Source: Bacteroidales bacterium
GTDB taxonomy: Bacteria; Bacteroidota; Bacteroidia; Bacteroidales; WRLA01
Direction: 5' to 3'
Length of the DNA stretch: 51,026 bases
Assembly (NCBI GenBank): GCA_009777825.1
Contig: WRLA01000014.1
Span: forward strand, 1 to 51,026
The position numbers and the translations under genes are program-made. Within the stretch, counting starts at the first letter, position 1. Each line of letters opens with the position of its first letter. This document shows, one piece after another, positions 7,509-16,357 of the stretch. The notes beneath the pieces were generated by a model, which saw nothing but the letters and a program-made list of their open reading frames with translations, searched no databases and was not told the DNA's origin.

Positions 7509-8627
7509 TTGATTCAAGAGTACAAAGAGTCGCGCACGGAAATCAAGCGGATAAAAGATGGGTTTTACAAGTATGAGGTTGCCTTTGTTTATAATAAGGA
7601 GAAGAAAAAAACCGAAAAGAAGACCATTCGCTTGTTGGGTAAAATCACAGAGACGGAGGGGTTTGTGCCTTCTTCAAAAGATGAACTGCGGCGTAAAAGC
7701 GAAGAGTTGCCGAAGGTTGATATTAAAACTTTTGGTGTTTTCAATCTTTTTTCAGAATTGATGAAAGAGGAAGTATTGTCATTGAAAGAGCATTTTGGGG
7801 TGGAAGCTGCGGAGCGCCTACTCAGCTTCTCCATGATGCGCTGGGCTTATCAGACGCCGATAAAACGGGCAACGGGCTATCATGCTCACGATTTTTGTTC
7901 TGAATACTGGGCAACCGAAGCAATGTCCGACAAGATTATTTCGGCAAATCTCAAATATTTTGGCGAGAATCGCGAAAAAGTTGTTGAATGGATGAAAACG
8001 CTCTTGGTTGATGTTCCGGAGAATGAACAACATTTTGTTTTAATGGATTCCACGCATGCGTTGAGTGTATCTGAGAATTTGGCTATCAACGCCAAAGGAT
8101 ATAACCCGAATTTTGATTTTGAGAAACAAATCCGTCTGATGTATCTTTTTTCGGCACAGATGAAACAGCCTGTTTATTATCGTCTTATCAACGGAAACAT
8201 CACGGATGTAAAGTCCATGGTGCTGTGTATAAAAGAGATGGATGTTTGGGATAAGGTGGTCTTTATTTCGGATAAGGGATTTTTCAGCGCCAAAAATGTT
8301 GCCATGATAGAAGAAGAAAAACTCCTGTATATCATTCCGTTGCAACGAAAAAACGCGCTGATTGATTATTCGCCCCTGCAACGTGCAAATTTCAAAAAAG
8401 AGATGCAGTATTTCATTTTCCAGAATAGAATTATCTGGTACTATGCTTATCAAAGTGGTGATTATAAAATGATTACATTTCTTAACGAGACCTTAAGAGT
8501 CAACGAGGAAAAAGATTCTCTCAGCCGCATATGGATGCGGAAGATTTGTAAATGGCGCATGTTATTTCCTCCGAAACAGCGTCCTCAAGAAAACCCGCCA
8601 CGACAGCATCATGTAAACCGGTTCTAA
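7509..8627 (+). pseudogene. IS1634-type (IS4 superfamily) transposase, 3' truncated
   Basis: The 372-codon frame matches a DDE transposase of the IS1634 group over about residues 1-340; full proteins are about 500-560 residues. The first catalytic Asp is in V-L-M-D-S-T-H-A and the second in V-F-I-S-D-K-G-F-F-S. The catalytic Glu and the Y-R-E-K region are missing, because homology stops near 8530 (after E-E-K-D-S-L-S-R). The last 30 or so codons are antisense to the end of the neighbouring glycosyltransferase gene. The start is a TTG at 7509; no upstream ATG fits. The element is inactive. Confidence 0.85.
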
Positions 8628-9728
8628 GAGCGGTTGCAGGAGTAAAACTCCTTTTTCGTTGAAACGCTGCATGGCTTTTTTGGTTATCACGAGTTGTGAA
8701 ATCGTTCTCAACGCAAAGACGCCGATGACGGTGTAATAGAGTTGGCTCAAGGGCAACAGGCAAAGCAGTCCGATAAAGGAAAGATAGCAGATGAAACGGG
8801 TGAAGGGAAATAACGAAAGCACAAAGCGATGACTCTTTTTGTAGTGTTTTTGGGAGAGTCGCGCAGTTTTTTTCAGGCGGATCCAGCGTCTGAAAGTCAT
8901 TTTCGATTGGATGTGTACCAGAGCGTCGATATTTAAAGATACTGTTGTGTTCTTTTTCGTGGCGTTTTTGTTGATGAACAGCGTATCTTCTCCGTAAGAG
9001 ATGGCGTAATGGCTCACCAATCCGTTTGCCTCGTTGAAAAGTTCCCGCGAACATGCCAAATTGTTGCCGGTTCCGGTGTATGGCATTCCACAACGGGCTA
9101 AGGACAAGTAAGTTAACGACGTATTGACCATGTCCAAGCGATAAAACCGATTGGCGGTGGCGGCGACGCCGGCATAACCGAGTACCATTTGTTTTTTGTC
9201 GTTTATCTGCGAAACCATTGAGCGAATCCAATAGGGGCTATCGGGCTGACAGTCAGTATTTGTAAACAAAAGAACGTCTTTGTTCGATTCCTTCACCCCT
9301 AAGGCGATGAGAAACTTTTTTCTGGAATAAAAAGTGCGCACATCGGGCAACTCCACCGCTTTAAGATGCGGATACTGGCTGTTCAAACTCTTCAAAAGAA
9401 AAAACGACGACGTTTCCTGAGGGGAACTGTTCACCACAACGACTTCAAAATCAGGATAGTCCTGTTCGAGGATGGAGGTCAAGTTTTTTCTGAGATTATG
9501 GTAATCATTCTCGGCAATGATGATGACAGACACCGATGGCAATTCCGTAGCAGCAGCGGCGGCGTGTTTCTTCGGATTGAAAAAAGCCATCCGTCCGAGA
9601 ACAATCCAATAGTACAAAATCTGAAAAAGCGCTACCACCGCAAATGCGACAAGCGTACTTTGTATGACAATGCCCGGTATAATAATGCCTTGAATGACAA
9701 CGTCTTGCTGTGTCCACCAATCAATCAT
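8562..9728 (-). CDS. Family 2 glycosyltransferase, membrane-bound
   Basis: The protein has 388 residues. An N-terminal membrane helix (about 20-42) is followed by a GT-A domain: S-V-S-V-I-I-I-A-E-N-D opens it, V-V-V-V-N-S-S-P marks the nucleotide-binding strand, and N-T-D-C-Q-P is the metal-binding D-x-D-like site. C-terminal helices (about 305-345) return to the membrane. The layout is that of processive or polysaccharide-type GT2 enzymes that use UDP-sugars at the inner membrane. The acceptor is unknown and no polysaccharide cluster surrounds it. Its promoter box (TATCTTTG, minus strand, 9751-9758) is close to the start. The truncated transposase ends against its 3' end. Confidence 0.87.
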   Translation of the reverse strand: MIDWWTQQDVVIQGIIIPGIVIQSTLVAFAVVALFQILYYWIVLGRMAFFNPKKHAAAAATELPSVSVIIIAENDYHNLRKNLTSILEQDYPDFEVVVVNSSPQETSSFFLLKSLNSQYPHLKAVELPDVRTFYSRKKFLIALGVKESNKDVLLFTNTDCQPDSPYWIRSMVSQINDKKQMVLGYAGVAATANRFYRLDMVNTSLTYLSLARCGMPYTGTGNNLACSRELFNEANGLVSHYAISYGEDTLFINKNATKKNTTVSLNIDALVHIQSKMTFRRWIRLKKTARLSQKHYKKSHRFVLSLFPFTRFICYLSFIGLLCLLPLSQLYYTVIGVFALRTISQLVITKKAMQRFNEKGVLLLQPLLEPVYMMLSWRVFLRTLFRRK

Positions 9729-9750
9729 AATGATCCAATAAAAATTTTTG

Positions 9751-9781
9751 CAAAGATATGATTATTTTTTGCGTATTTTTG
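9751..9781. promoter_or_regulatory. Divergent promoter pair
   Basis: A minus-strand TATCTTTG (9751-9758) faces the glycosyltransferase and a plus-strand TATTTTTG (9774-9781) faces the DUF3990 cassette. The two boxes are 15 bp apart. The plus-strand box is only 10 bp from the first ATG, so the DUF3990 mRNA would have a very short leader. Confidence 0.55.
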
Positions 9782-9791
9782 CAGTGGAATA

Positions 9792-10256
9792 ATGAAAGAT
9801 TTTATGAAAGTCTATCACGGTGGTTATACGGCAGTTGAACTGCCTAAAATTTTAAAAAGCAAGTTTCCAAAGGATTTTGGGGCAGGTTTTTATTGTACCG
9901 AATTAGAGATACAGGCTGTTCGTTGGGCGAGTCGTTACGATACGGCTGTTGTTTCCTTTTATGAATATACGCCTGACGAAAGCCTTAAAATGCTCGTTTT
10001 CAGTGAAATGACTGAAGAATGGCTTGATTTTGTGGTGGATTGCCGTTCGGGTGGCAAGCACAATTTTGATATTGTCATTGGTGCCATGGCTAATGACCAG
10101 ATTTACAATTACATATCCGATTTTATTGATGGCATACTTACCCGCGAGCAGTTTTGGGTTTTGGCAAAGTTCAAATACCCGACACACCAGATTTGCTTTT
10201 GCAATAAAAAAGCATTAAAAACGTTGCAATTTGTTGATTCTAATAAAATTAAATGA
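9792..10256 (+). CDS. DUF3990 protein, putative ADP-ribosyltransferase toxin
   Basis: The protein has 154 residues. It matches DUF3990: V-Y-H-G-G-Y near the start, D-F-G-A-G-F-Y-C-T-E at about 32-41, then A-x-x-W-A-S-R-Y, and G-A-M-A-N-D at 95-100. The H-G and F-Y-x-T patterns recall the H-Y-[E] triad of diphtheria/HYD1-like ADP-ribosyltransferases, which is why the family is suspected to modify targets with ADP-ribose. That activity is inferred. The second Met (9804) is an alternative start. It overlaps the next gene by four bases and shares its promoter. Codon use is more AT-rich than in the housekeeping genes, which suggests acquisition. Confidence 0.8.
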   Translation: MKDFMKVYHGGYTAVELPKILKSKFPKDFGAGFYCTELEIQAVRWASRYDTAVVSFYEYTPDESLKMLVFSEMTEEWLDFVVDCRSGGKHNFDIVIGAMANDQIYNYISDFIDGILTREQFWVLAKFKYPTHQICFCNKKALKTLQFVDSNKIK

Positions 10257-10714
10257 TGATGACAGGCAGAGAAGATAAAAACGCAAATAATCTGTTTTTC
10301 CTTTGTTCTTTGATTGAATATATAAGCAGGAAGACAAAAAATCACCGTAATGTGGTTGTAAATGCCATCGGTAGAGATGCTTTACAGCATATTTTTGATT
10401 TGGCAGATGTTTATCATTGCGAAAATATGGACAAATTATCATTTGAATTGACAAAAAAACATAACATAGAAACCGGAATATTTGATAATGTCGCAGATGC
10501 AAAGTACGCAATTCCAACCCACTGGGATATTGGAAAAGTGTATAAACGTTTGATTATGGCTATTAACAAAAGAGGAAATAAATCATTAATGGACGCGCTT
10601 TCAGAGGTTTACAACTCGTGGCTGTCGCGAAAAATAGAAGATTTTAACAGTAGTGTGTACTACGAAAGCCCCGAATATCTTTTTCAGTCGTATTTGGCGG
10701 GAGAAAACTTATAG
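10253..10714 (+). CDS. DUF3791-like partner protein
   Basis: The protein has 153 residues. The first 70 (N-L-F-F-L-C-S-L-I-E-Y-I-S, then A-D-V-Y-H-C-E-N-M) resemble DUF3791, a small helical family often encoded next to DUF3990. The rest (about 70-153) is a longer extension I do not recognise. The start codon sits in the 3' end of the DUF3990 gene (ATGATGATG at 10253-10261; a downstream ATG is equally possible), so the two are probably co-translated. If the pair works as a toxin and its control protein, this would be the control protein; that is inference. Confidence 0.55.
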   Translation: MMMTGREDKNANNLFFLCSLIEYISRKTKNHRNVVVNAIGRDALQHIFDLADVYHCENMDKLSFELTKKHNIETGIFDNVADAKYAIPTHWDIGKVYKRLIMAINKRGNKSLMDALSEVYNSWLSRKIEDFNSSVYYESPEYLFQSYLAGENL

Positions 10715-10734
10715 AAACGACTAACAATAAAAAT

Positions 10735-11163
10735 ATGGAATTGAATCAAGAGAGCATCCCAGTAGGCGATAGCAAAGAAGAAAGAAGACAGCGTAAACGG
10801 TTTATAATGGATTTTTACAAAATTTGGGGAACGTTACATCCTCAAAAACAAGTTTTTAACAAATCACTGAATGACTTTGTAAATGTAAAGCACATTTCAG
10901 TAGAAGAAACCGCTGGACAGGCTTCAATCCGCTATAAGTCAACACTTGCTGTCATGTTTTTGACTGAAATACTGGCAAATGCAGTACAAAAAGGTATTCC
11001 CAAAAATTCAGACCCGACAAAAGACAATCAAAAAAGATTCGAAAAAATAATTATAATGGAGTATAACAAATCGGAATTTGGAAAAATAAAACTGACAGTT
11101 GGCGTTAAAAGAAACACAAAAGAAAAGGTACAATATTGTATAACTGCAATAGAAAACGACTGA
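10735..11163 (+). CDS. Uncharacterised protein, possibly BECR-fold-like, third gene of the DUF3990 cassette
   Basis: The protein has 142 residues and no signal or membrane segment. The N-terminus is charged; the core has A-S-I-R-Y-K-S-T-L-A-V-M-F-L, and the C-terminal strands K-L-T-V-G-V-K-R and V-Q-Y-C-I-T-A-I-E recall the ends of phage-encoded barnase/EndoU/RelE-fold nuclease domains. That similarity comes from memory of family patterns and is tentative. It lies 20 bp after the DUF3791-like gene. Its stop codon is inside the first arm of the cassette terminator, so it ends the unit. Confidence 0.5.
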   Translation: MELNQESIPVGDSKEERRQRKRFIMDFYKIWGTLHPQKQVFNKSLNDFVNVKHISVEETAGQASIRYKSTLAVMFLTEILANAVQKGIPKNSDPTKDNQKRFEKIIIMEYNKSEFGKIKLTVGVKRNTKEKVQYCITAIEND

Positions 11164-11207
11164 TAAAGTTAGAGCGAACCCTCATAAAATTATCAGTCGT
11201 TAAATTT
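11155..11207 (+). terminator. Terminator of the DUF3990 cassette
   Basis: A perfect 12-bp inverted repeat pairs 11155-11166 (AACGACTGATAA) with 11190-11201, with a 23-nt loop, followed by AAATTTTTT. The first arm contains the stop codon of the third gene. The long loop is unusual for an intrinsic terminator, but the stem and T-run are clear. Confidence 0.6.
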
Positions 11208-11284
11208 TTTGCAAAGATACAACATTTTTTCAATTACAACATTTTTTTCAACAAAATCGAAAAAATATTTTAAATAAATATTGA

Positions 11285-12409
11285 ATGCTGCTACAAAAAA
11301 CAGACCCCGAAAGCCGCGCCCGCGCCGGCGAAATAACGACCGACCACGGCGTTATCCCCACTCCCATTTTCATGCCTGTGGGGACGGTCGGAACGGTAAA
11401 AGCCGTTCATCTTCACGATGTTAGAGATGACGTGAAGGCAAAAATCATTTTGGGAAACACCTATCATCTCTATTTGCGTCCGGGTTTGGAGATATTGAAA
11501 TCTGCCGGAGGGCTACACCGTTTCAACGGCTGGGAGCGTCCGATTTTGACGGACAGCGGCGGTTATCAGGTCTATTCGCTGTCGGGAACACGGAAGGTGA
11601 AGGAGGACGGCGTTGTGTTTCAGTCGCATATTGACGGTTCCCGTCATATCTTTACGCCGGAGAATGTGATGGACATTCAGCGTGTCATCGGCGGCGACAT
11701 CATCATGGCTTTCGACGAATGTACGCCTTTCCCGTGCGAATACGACTACGCCAAAAAGTCCATGGAGATGACCCATCGCTGGTTGCAGCGTTGCATCGTC
11801 CGGTTTCGGGAGACGGAGCCGTGCTACGACTACCGGCAGGCGCTGTTTCCGATTGTACAGGGAAGCGTTTACGCCGATTTGAGACGACGGTCGGCAGAGT
11901 TTGTCGCCTCCTGCGAAGCGGACGGAAACGCCATCGGCGGACTTTCGGTCGGCGAACCCCACGAGACCATGTATGAGATGACCGAGTTAGTCTGCGGAAT
12001 CCTGCCTCACGACAAACCGCGCTATCTGATGGGCGTGGGAACGCCTGCCAACATCTTGGAAAGCATTGCGTTAGGCGTTGACATGTTCGACTGCGTCATG
12101 CCCACCCGAAACGGACGAAACGGCATGTTGTTCACCAAAAACGGCATCATCAACATCAAAAACAAAAAATGGGAAGACGACTTCTCCCTCATCGAAGAAA
12201 ACGGCGCCTCCATCGTGGATGAACAGTACTCCAAGGCGTATTTGAGGCATCTGTTCGTCGCACAGGAGATGCTTGGGGCGATGATTGCCAGTCAGCACAA
12301 CCTCGCATTTTATTTGTGGTTGGTGGACGAAGCCCGCAATAAAATAATGGAAGGGAAGTTTACTTCTTGGAAAAACCGTATCGTAAAAGTTTTAAGTCAA
12401 CGATTGTAA
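11285..12409 (+). CDS. tgt: tRNA-guanine (queuine) transglycosylase
   Basis: The protein has 374 residues. It swaps guanine-34 for preQ1 in GUN-anticodon tRNAs, a step toward queuosine. Present: the catalytic/binding segments L-T-D-S-G-G-Y-Q-V, M-A-F-D-E-C-T, G-G-L-S-V-G-E and the nucleophile region F-D-C-V-M-P-T-R-x-G-R. The usual C-terminal zinc site (C-x-C-x-x-C plus His) is not intact: the segment before Y-S-K-A-Y-L-R-H-L-F has no cysteines, although the late His in S-Q-H-N-L-A-F-Y remains. The enzyme is otherwise full length. I believe this is shared by relatives in the phylum, but have not checked. Confidence 0.95.
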   Translation: MLLQKTDPESRARAGEITTDHGVIPTPIFMPVGTVGTVKAVHLHDVRDDVKAKIILGNTYHLYLRPGLEILKSAGGLHRFNGWERPILTDSGGYQVYSLSGTRKVKEDGVVFQSHIDGSRHIFTPENVMDIQRVIGGDIIMAFDECTPFPCEYDYAKKSMEMTHRWLQRCIVRFRETEPCYDYRQALFPIVQGSVYADLRRRSAEFVASCEADGNAIGGLSVGEPHETMYEMTELVCGILPHDKPRYLMGVGTPANILESIALGVDMFDCVMPTRNGRNGMLFTKNGIINIKNKKWEDDFSLIEENGASIVDEQYSKAYLRHLFVAQEMLGAMIASQHNLAFYLWLVDEARNKIMEGKFTSWKNRIVKVLSQRL

Positions 12410-12421
12410 AGTAAGAAATAT

Positions 12422-13507
12422 ATGCGCTTTCCGTCAATTATAGACAGGTATCTTATCCGTAAGTTCATCGGGACATTTTTGTTCACCACTGCGGCGTTGC
12501 TGGTGATCATCATCGTTTTCGACCTTTCCGAACGGATTGACGACTTTTTAAGTCGCGGCGCGCCGACAAAAGCCATTATCTTTGACTACTATTTCAACTT
12601 TGTCCCCTACTTTTTCAATCTTTTCAGTTATTTGTTCATTTTCATTGCGGTTATCTTTTTCACGTCGCGTTTGGCTTCCCGAACCGAGATTATCGCCATC
12701 CTGAACGGAGGCGTCAGTTTTTGGCGTTTTTTGATGCCTTACATCTTTGCGGCATTGCTGCTGGGCGTCATCTCTTTGTTGCTGGCAAATTTTATCATCC
12801 CTAACACGAATCGAACCATGCGGGAGTTTGAAAAACTCTACTACCGGAAACCATATCAAAACCGCAACATCAACATCCACATGCAGGTCAGTCCGGGGAC
12901 GTTTGTCTATGTGGAAAGTTTTAACGTCTCCAACCAGACCGGCAATAAGTTTGCGATGGAAAAATTTGAAAACGATCAGGAAGTGTACAAAATAACCTCC
13001 CCGCGAATCGAATGGCGCGACTCGACAAAACAATGGTATCTCTTTGAATATCTGGTACGTACCTTCGACGGGGAACAAGAATCATTCTTCAAAGGAAACA
13101 ACTTGGACACGGCATTTGAGTTTAATGCCGCCGAGTTTAGCATCGACACCGAAGATAAAAAGATAATGGACTACTGGGAACTTAATCGCTTCATTGACAA
13201 AGAACTGCTGAAAGGACCTTCCAACGCTGCACCCTACCTCATCGAGAAATATCAACGGATGATGCCGCCTTTGGTCTCGGTCATACTCACTTTAATCGGC
13301 GTTTCGTTGTCAAGTCGTAAGGTTCGCGGTGGCGCCGGCATCAACGTGGTCATCGGCATTGCGCTCACTTTTATCTATATCATGCTGATGCAATTTGCCT
13401 CCATGTTCTCCATCATCGGAGGGCTGTCGCCGTTTTGGAGTGTGATGCTGCCGAATATTCTCTATATATTCGTCGCGGCTTTTTTGATGATACGGGCGCC
13501 GAAGTAG
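12422..13507 (+). CDS. LptF/LptG family LPS-export permease
   Basis: The protein has 361 residues. It belongs to the YjgP/YjgQ family, the inner-membrane permeases of the Lpt machine that lifts lipopolysaccharide toward the outer membrane with the LptB ATPase. Layout: three N-terminal transmembrane helices (about 13-35, 55-78, 95-120), a periplasmic jellyroll-like domain (about 125-265), and three C-terminal helices (about 280-360). It opens with the family's I-D-R-Y-L-I-R-K-F. It follows tgt by 12 bp. I cannot tell LptF from LptG from sequence alone. Confidence 0.9.
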   Translation: MRFPSIIDRYLIRKFIGTFLFTTAALLVIIIVFDLSERIDDFLSRGAPTKAIIFDYYFNFVPYFFNLFSYLFIFIAVIFFTSRLASRTEIIAILNGGVSFWRFLMPYIFAALLLGVISLLLANFIIPNTNRTMREFEKLYYRKPYQNRNINIHMQVSPGTFVYVESFNVSNQTGNKFAMEKFENDQEVYKITSPRIEWRDSTKQWYLFEYLVRTFDGEQESFFKGNNLDTAFEFNAAEFSIDTEDKKIMDYWELNRFIDKELLKGPSNAAPYLIEKYQRMMPPLVSVILTLIGVSLSSRKVRGGAGINVVIGIALTFIYIMLMQFASMFSIIGGLSPFWSVMLPNILYIFVAAFLMIRAPK

Positions 13508-13558
13508 GAGGGGCACACCTTCACCAACGCCTTTCATTGTGAACAAAATATTGTACTT

Positions 13559-14728
13559 TTATTCATTATTTTTTCTGATCCACTCCATCGTTTCCGACAA
13601 TGTACACATTACGATATTGCCATTCTCTTTCGACTGCGCCACCGAAGATGCGGAGACGACGTACGTGTAATCGGGATGAATGTCATTGACGGCATTTAGA
13701 TAATGATCGGTTATCTCCGTTGTTGACAAGACCGCTTTGATGGCGATTTTCTGTTTGTCCTTGATCATCACCAAATCTAAACAACCGCCCGAGGCGGATT
13801 CATAAAAATAACCTTTCCATTCCGGAAAACCAGCCAGGATGCTTTCGATAACATAACCTTTCCACGAGGCGAGCCGCAATGGATGTTGCCGTAGCGTTTC
13901 CATGTCGTGTATGGAGAGCAGTTTGTGGAGCATGCCTGTGTCGCGGATGTATATTTTCGGGGTTTTCACGATTCTTTTTTTCGTCTTTTCGGGATACGGG
14001 AGGAGCAGTCGCATAAAATAAGAACTCTCCAACATCTCCACATAACGCCGGATGGTGGGGTGCGTTACCTCAAATATTTCGGCTATCTTCGAGGCGTGCA
14101 GCGATTCCGATTGATTTTGCGCGAAGGTATTTAACAAGCGGTACAACTGCATCCCGCTGAGATATATGCCCAGGCGGGAGTTGTCGTTTTCGATAAGTTG
14201 TTTCAGGTAGTTTTCCCGCCAGACGACGCTGGTCGTGTCGCTGGTGGCGAAATAACTCTCCGGAAATCCGCCGCGCAGCCAATGACGGGTGATGGAGAAG
14301 TCGAGCGGGTGAAACAACTCTCCAAACGTCAATCCGGACAAGAAAAAAATGCTGACCGGCGTAGCATTGGACAAAGCCTGTCGTAATTCTTCCTCCGCCA
14401 TAATGCCCGCAACGACAAAGTGCGCCCGCGTAACCTCCGCACCAACCAGCGCTCCGATTACCGACAGCAACTCCGGCGCCAGATGAATGTTATCAATACA
14501 GAACACGACTTCTTCCGTTGTTTTGAAAATCGTCTCGGCGTCGTATAACGCCTCCAAATGTTCCCATTTTTTCAAATTGAAATAGCGCATTTTCTCTATC
14601 CGGTCGGTTATCATATTGATAAAAGCGCTCTTTCCCGACTGCTTGGGACCCAGAACAGCAACAACCGGACAACGGACAAGTTCTTCAAAAAAACCGCGCT
14701 CAACCTCTCTAACAATTAGTTTTTGCAT
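13559..14728 (-). CDS. AAA_14/DUF4143 ATPase
   Basis: The protein has 389 residues from the ATG at 14728 (M-Q-K-L-I-V); nine upstream codons are open but begin with TTG inside the promoter. It has Walker A G-P-K-Q-S-G-K-S, Walker B-like V-V-F-C-I-D-N, the AAA_14 sensor region, a winged-helix middle (A-E-I-F-E-V-T-H-P-T-I-R-R-Y-V-E-M-L) and the C-terminal DUF4143 nuclease-like domain with the D...E-x-K-type I-A-I-K-A-V. Substrates of this family are unknown. A minus-strand promoter box TATCTTTG is at 14753-14760, inside the end of the asparagine-synthase-like gene. A truncated paralog lies 1.6 kb upstream. Confidence 0.85.
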   Translation of the reverse strand: MQKLIVREVERGFFEELVRCPVVAVLGPKQSGKSAFINMITDRIEKMRYFNLKKWEHLEALYDAETIFKTTEEVVFCIDNIHLAPELLSVIGALVGAEVTRAHFVVAGIMAEEELRQALSNATPVSIFFLSGLTFGELFHPLDFSITRHWLRGGFPESYFATSDTTSVVWRENYLKQLIENDNSRLGIYLSGMQLYRLLNTFAQNQSESLHASKIAEIFEVTHPTIRRYVEMLESSYFMRLLLPYPEKTKKRIVKTPKIYIRDTGMLHKLLSIHDMETLRQHPLRLASWKGYVIESILAGFPEWKGYFYESASGGCLDLVMIKDKQKIAIKAVLSTTEITDHYLNAVNDIHPDYTYVVSASSVAQSKENGNIVMCTLSETMEWIRKNNE

Positions 14729-16335
14729 ATCGTAAACAATGATTTCGATTTGCAAAGATACGAATTAATTCGTTTTCGCGCCTCCAATAAATACCATGCG
14801 GATAAAATTCCATTGACATGCAGCATTTTTCTGTAACAGCCCTCTTTTTTCAACTCTTCGACAAAACTTTTCATATAAAATTCGGCGCCGGTGCGGTCTG
14901 TTTTCCATATATTGATGAACTTTTTCAGAATCGGGAATTTTTTCTTCAACATGGAGCGAAAAAAGACTTTTCGGAGTAACTTTTCGGACGGATACATCTC
15001 TTCGTCGTGGAAAAAAATGTCATATTCCGCAAACAGTTCGCTGACGGTCTCTTTGTAAAGGTTTTTGTCGTATTTGTGTGATAATGGGACTTTTACAAAA
15101 AAATCAAACAACGCCGAATCCCATAAAGGCAACAGATATTCATAACCGAAAAAGTCCCAGATTTTCGCACAGTTATGTAAAAATTTGGATGCCGCCTCCT
15201 GAAACCGCCAGTTTTCATAGATTAAATAGGGCGGATATGCTTCTCTCTGTTCCGAATCATCCAAAAAGTCAATTTCGCTTTGTATTATCCGGCGTTCTTT
15301 TTTGCGGAGCAAGACCTGCGAAAATATCGTTTCCAACACATAATCAACATACGAGAAGTCCGGATTGGTCATTTCTTTCTTCACCCAGGAGCCCGCTATC
15401 GCCCCCGAATGTCCCGGAATAAACACCGAACTTTCCGCTATTTTATTTAACGAAAACAGCCTTTGCAATGCAAAAAAATCTTGTTCCGCCAACTGCGAAG
15501 AATAACATCCCGAAAAGTGCGTGTATTCCTTGAACACGGGATTTTGATTCATTTTTTCATTGTAAAACTCATTGTATTCCACAAAAATCCATTCATAACC
15601 AAGCCTTTCGGCAGTAGCGCGGGCATTGTGCAATTCACTGTTGCCGGCGGCGCCGAAAGTGTAACACAACACGTTGTCGTAATTGTTTTTTCGCAGCAGA
15701 TACGCCAAAAGTCTGGAATCAAAACCACCGCTCAACGGTATCACCACCGGACGGTTATCCAATATTTTAACGAGATTTTTTCCCATTTTATCAATCACTT
15801 TCTTCAATTCCGTCTTCAACTCTTCCCGCGAAAGTGAAAAGAAATCGTTGGTCAAAAATTGCGTGTGAAAATCTTTTTTTAACGTATTATCTTCAAAATA
15901 AAGATATTCGCCGGCTACAAGTTGAAAAACATTCTTCAGCAACGTCTTATTTCCGGTAACAAAACCGGCGCAACCCAATATGACCGCATGATCTTCATCA
16001 ATGGACAACGGCACATCGTCCGCCGTCAATTCGTCCGGAGAGTCGGTAACAGCAAAAAAACCATCCCGTTGATAATAAAACAACGGAAACGCCCTGACAT
16101 TGTCCACCGCCGCGAAAAGACGCTCGCCCCTCTGGACGACCACCGAAAACAATCCATTTGCCTGTTGCAACTTCGTCTTGAACTCCTCCGGCGTCTCAAC
16201 CGAAGCAAAGTAATGTACAAGCGTTTCATCTCTTAACACCTGATTGTCAGGCGTAAGGATGTATCCTTTGACGTAAATGTCATTCTCGTGAAACCACTTG
16301 TAACCTTGGTTGTAGGATAATCTGATACGTATCAT
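14716..16335 (-). CDS. Asparagine synthase-like protein without the glutaminase cysteine
   Basis: The protein has 539 residues from the ATG at 16335, chosen because a promoter box (minus TATCTTTG, 16345-16352) ends just before it. The N-terminal 190 residues look like a class II glutamine amidotransferase fold but begin M-I-R-I-R instead of M-C, so glutamine cannot be hydrolysed there. The synthetase half is intact, with the PP-loop S-G-G-F-D-S-R for adenylation. Similar proteins act in antigen, lasso-peptide or beta-lactam-type amide formation; the substrate here is unknown. It overlaps the next gene by 13 bp. The leader is about 5 nt, nearly leaderless. Confidence 0.8.
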   Translation of the reverse strand: MIRIRLSYNQGYKWFHENDIYVKGYILTPDNQVLRDETLVHYFASVETPEEFKTKLQQANGLFSVVVQRGERLFAAVDNVRAFPLFYYQRDGFFAVTDSPDELTADDVPLSIDEDHAVILGCAGFVTGNKTLLKNVFQLVAGEYLYFEDNTLKKDFHTQFLTNDFFSLSREELKTELKKVIDKMGKNLVKILDNRPVVIPLSGGFDSRLLAYLLRKNNYDNVLCYTFGAAGNSELHNARATAERLGYEWIFVEYNEFYNEKMNQNPVFKEYTHFSGCYSSQLAEQDFFALQRLFSLNKIAESSVFIPGHSGAIAGSWVKKEMTNPDFSYVDYVLETIFSQVLLRKKERRIIQSEIDFLDDSEQREAYPPYLIYENWRFQEAASKFLHNCAKIWDFFGYEYLLPLWDSALFDFFVKVPLSHKYDKNLYKETVSELFAEYDIFFHDEEMYPSEKLLRKVFFRSMLKKKFPILKKFINIWKTDRTGAEFYMKSFVEELKKEGCYRKMLHVNGILSAWYLLEARKRINSYLCKSKSLFTICKN

Positions 16336-16357
16336 TTTTGTCTGCAAAGATATTTGT

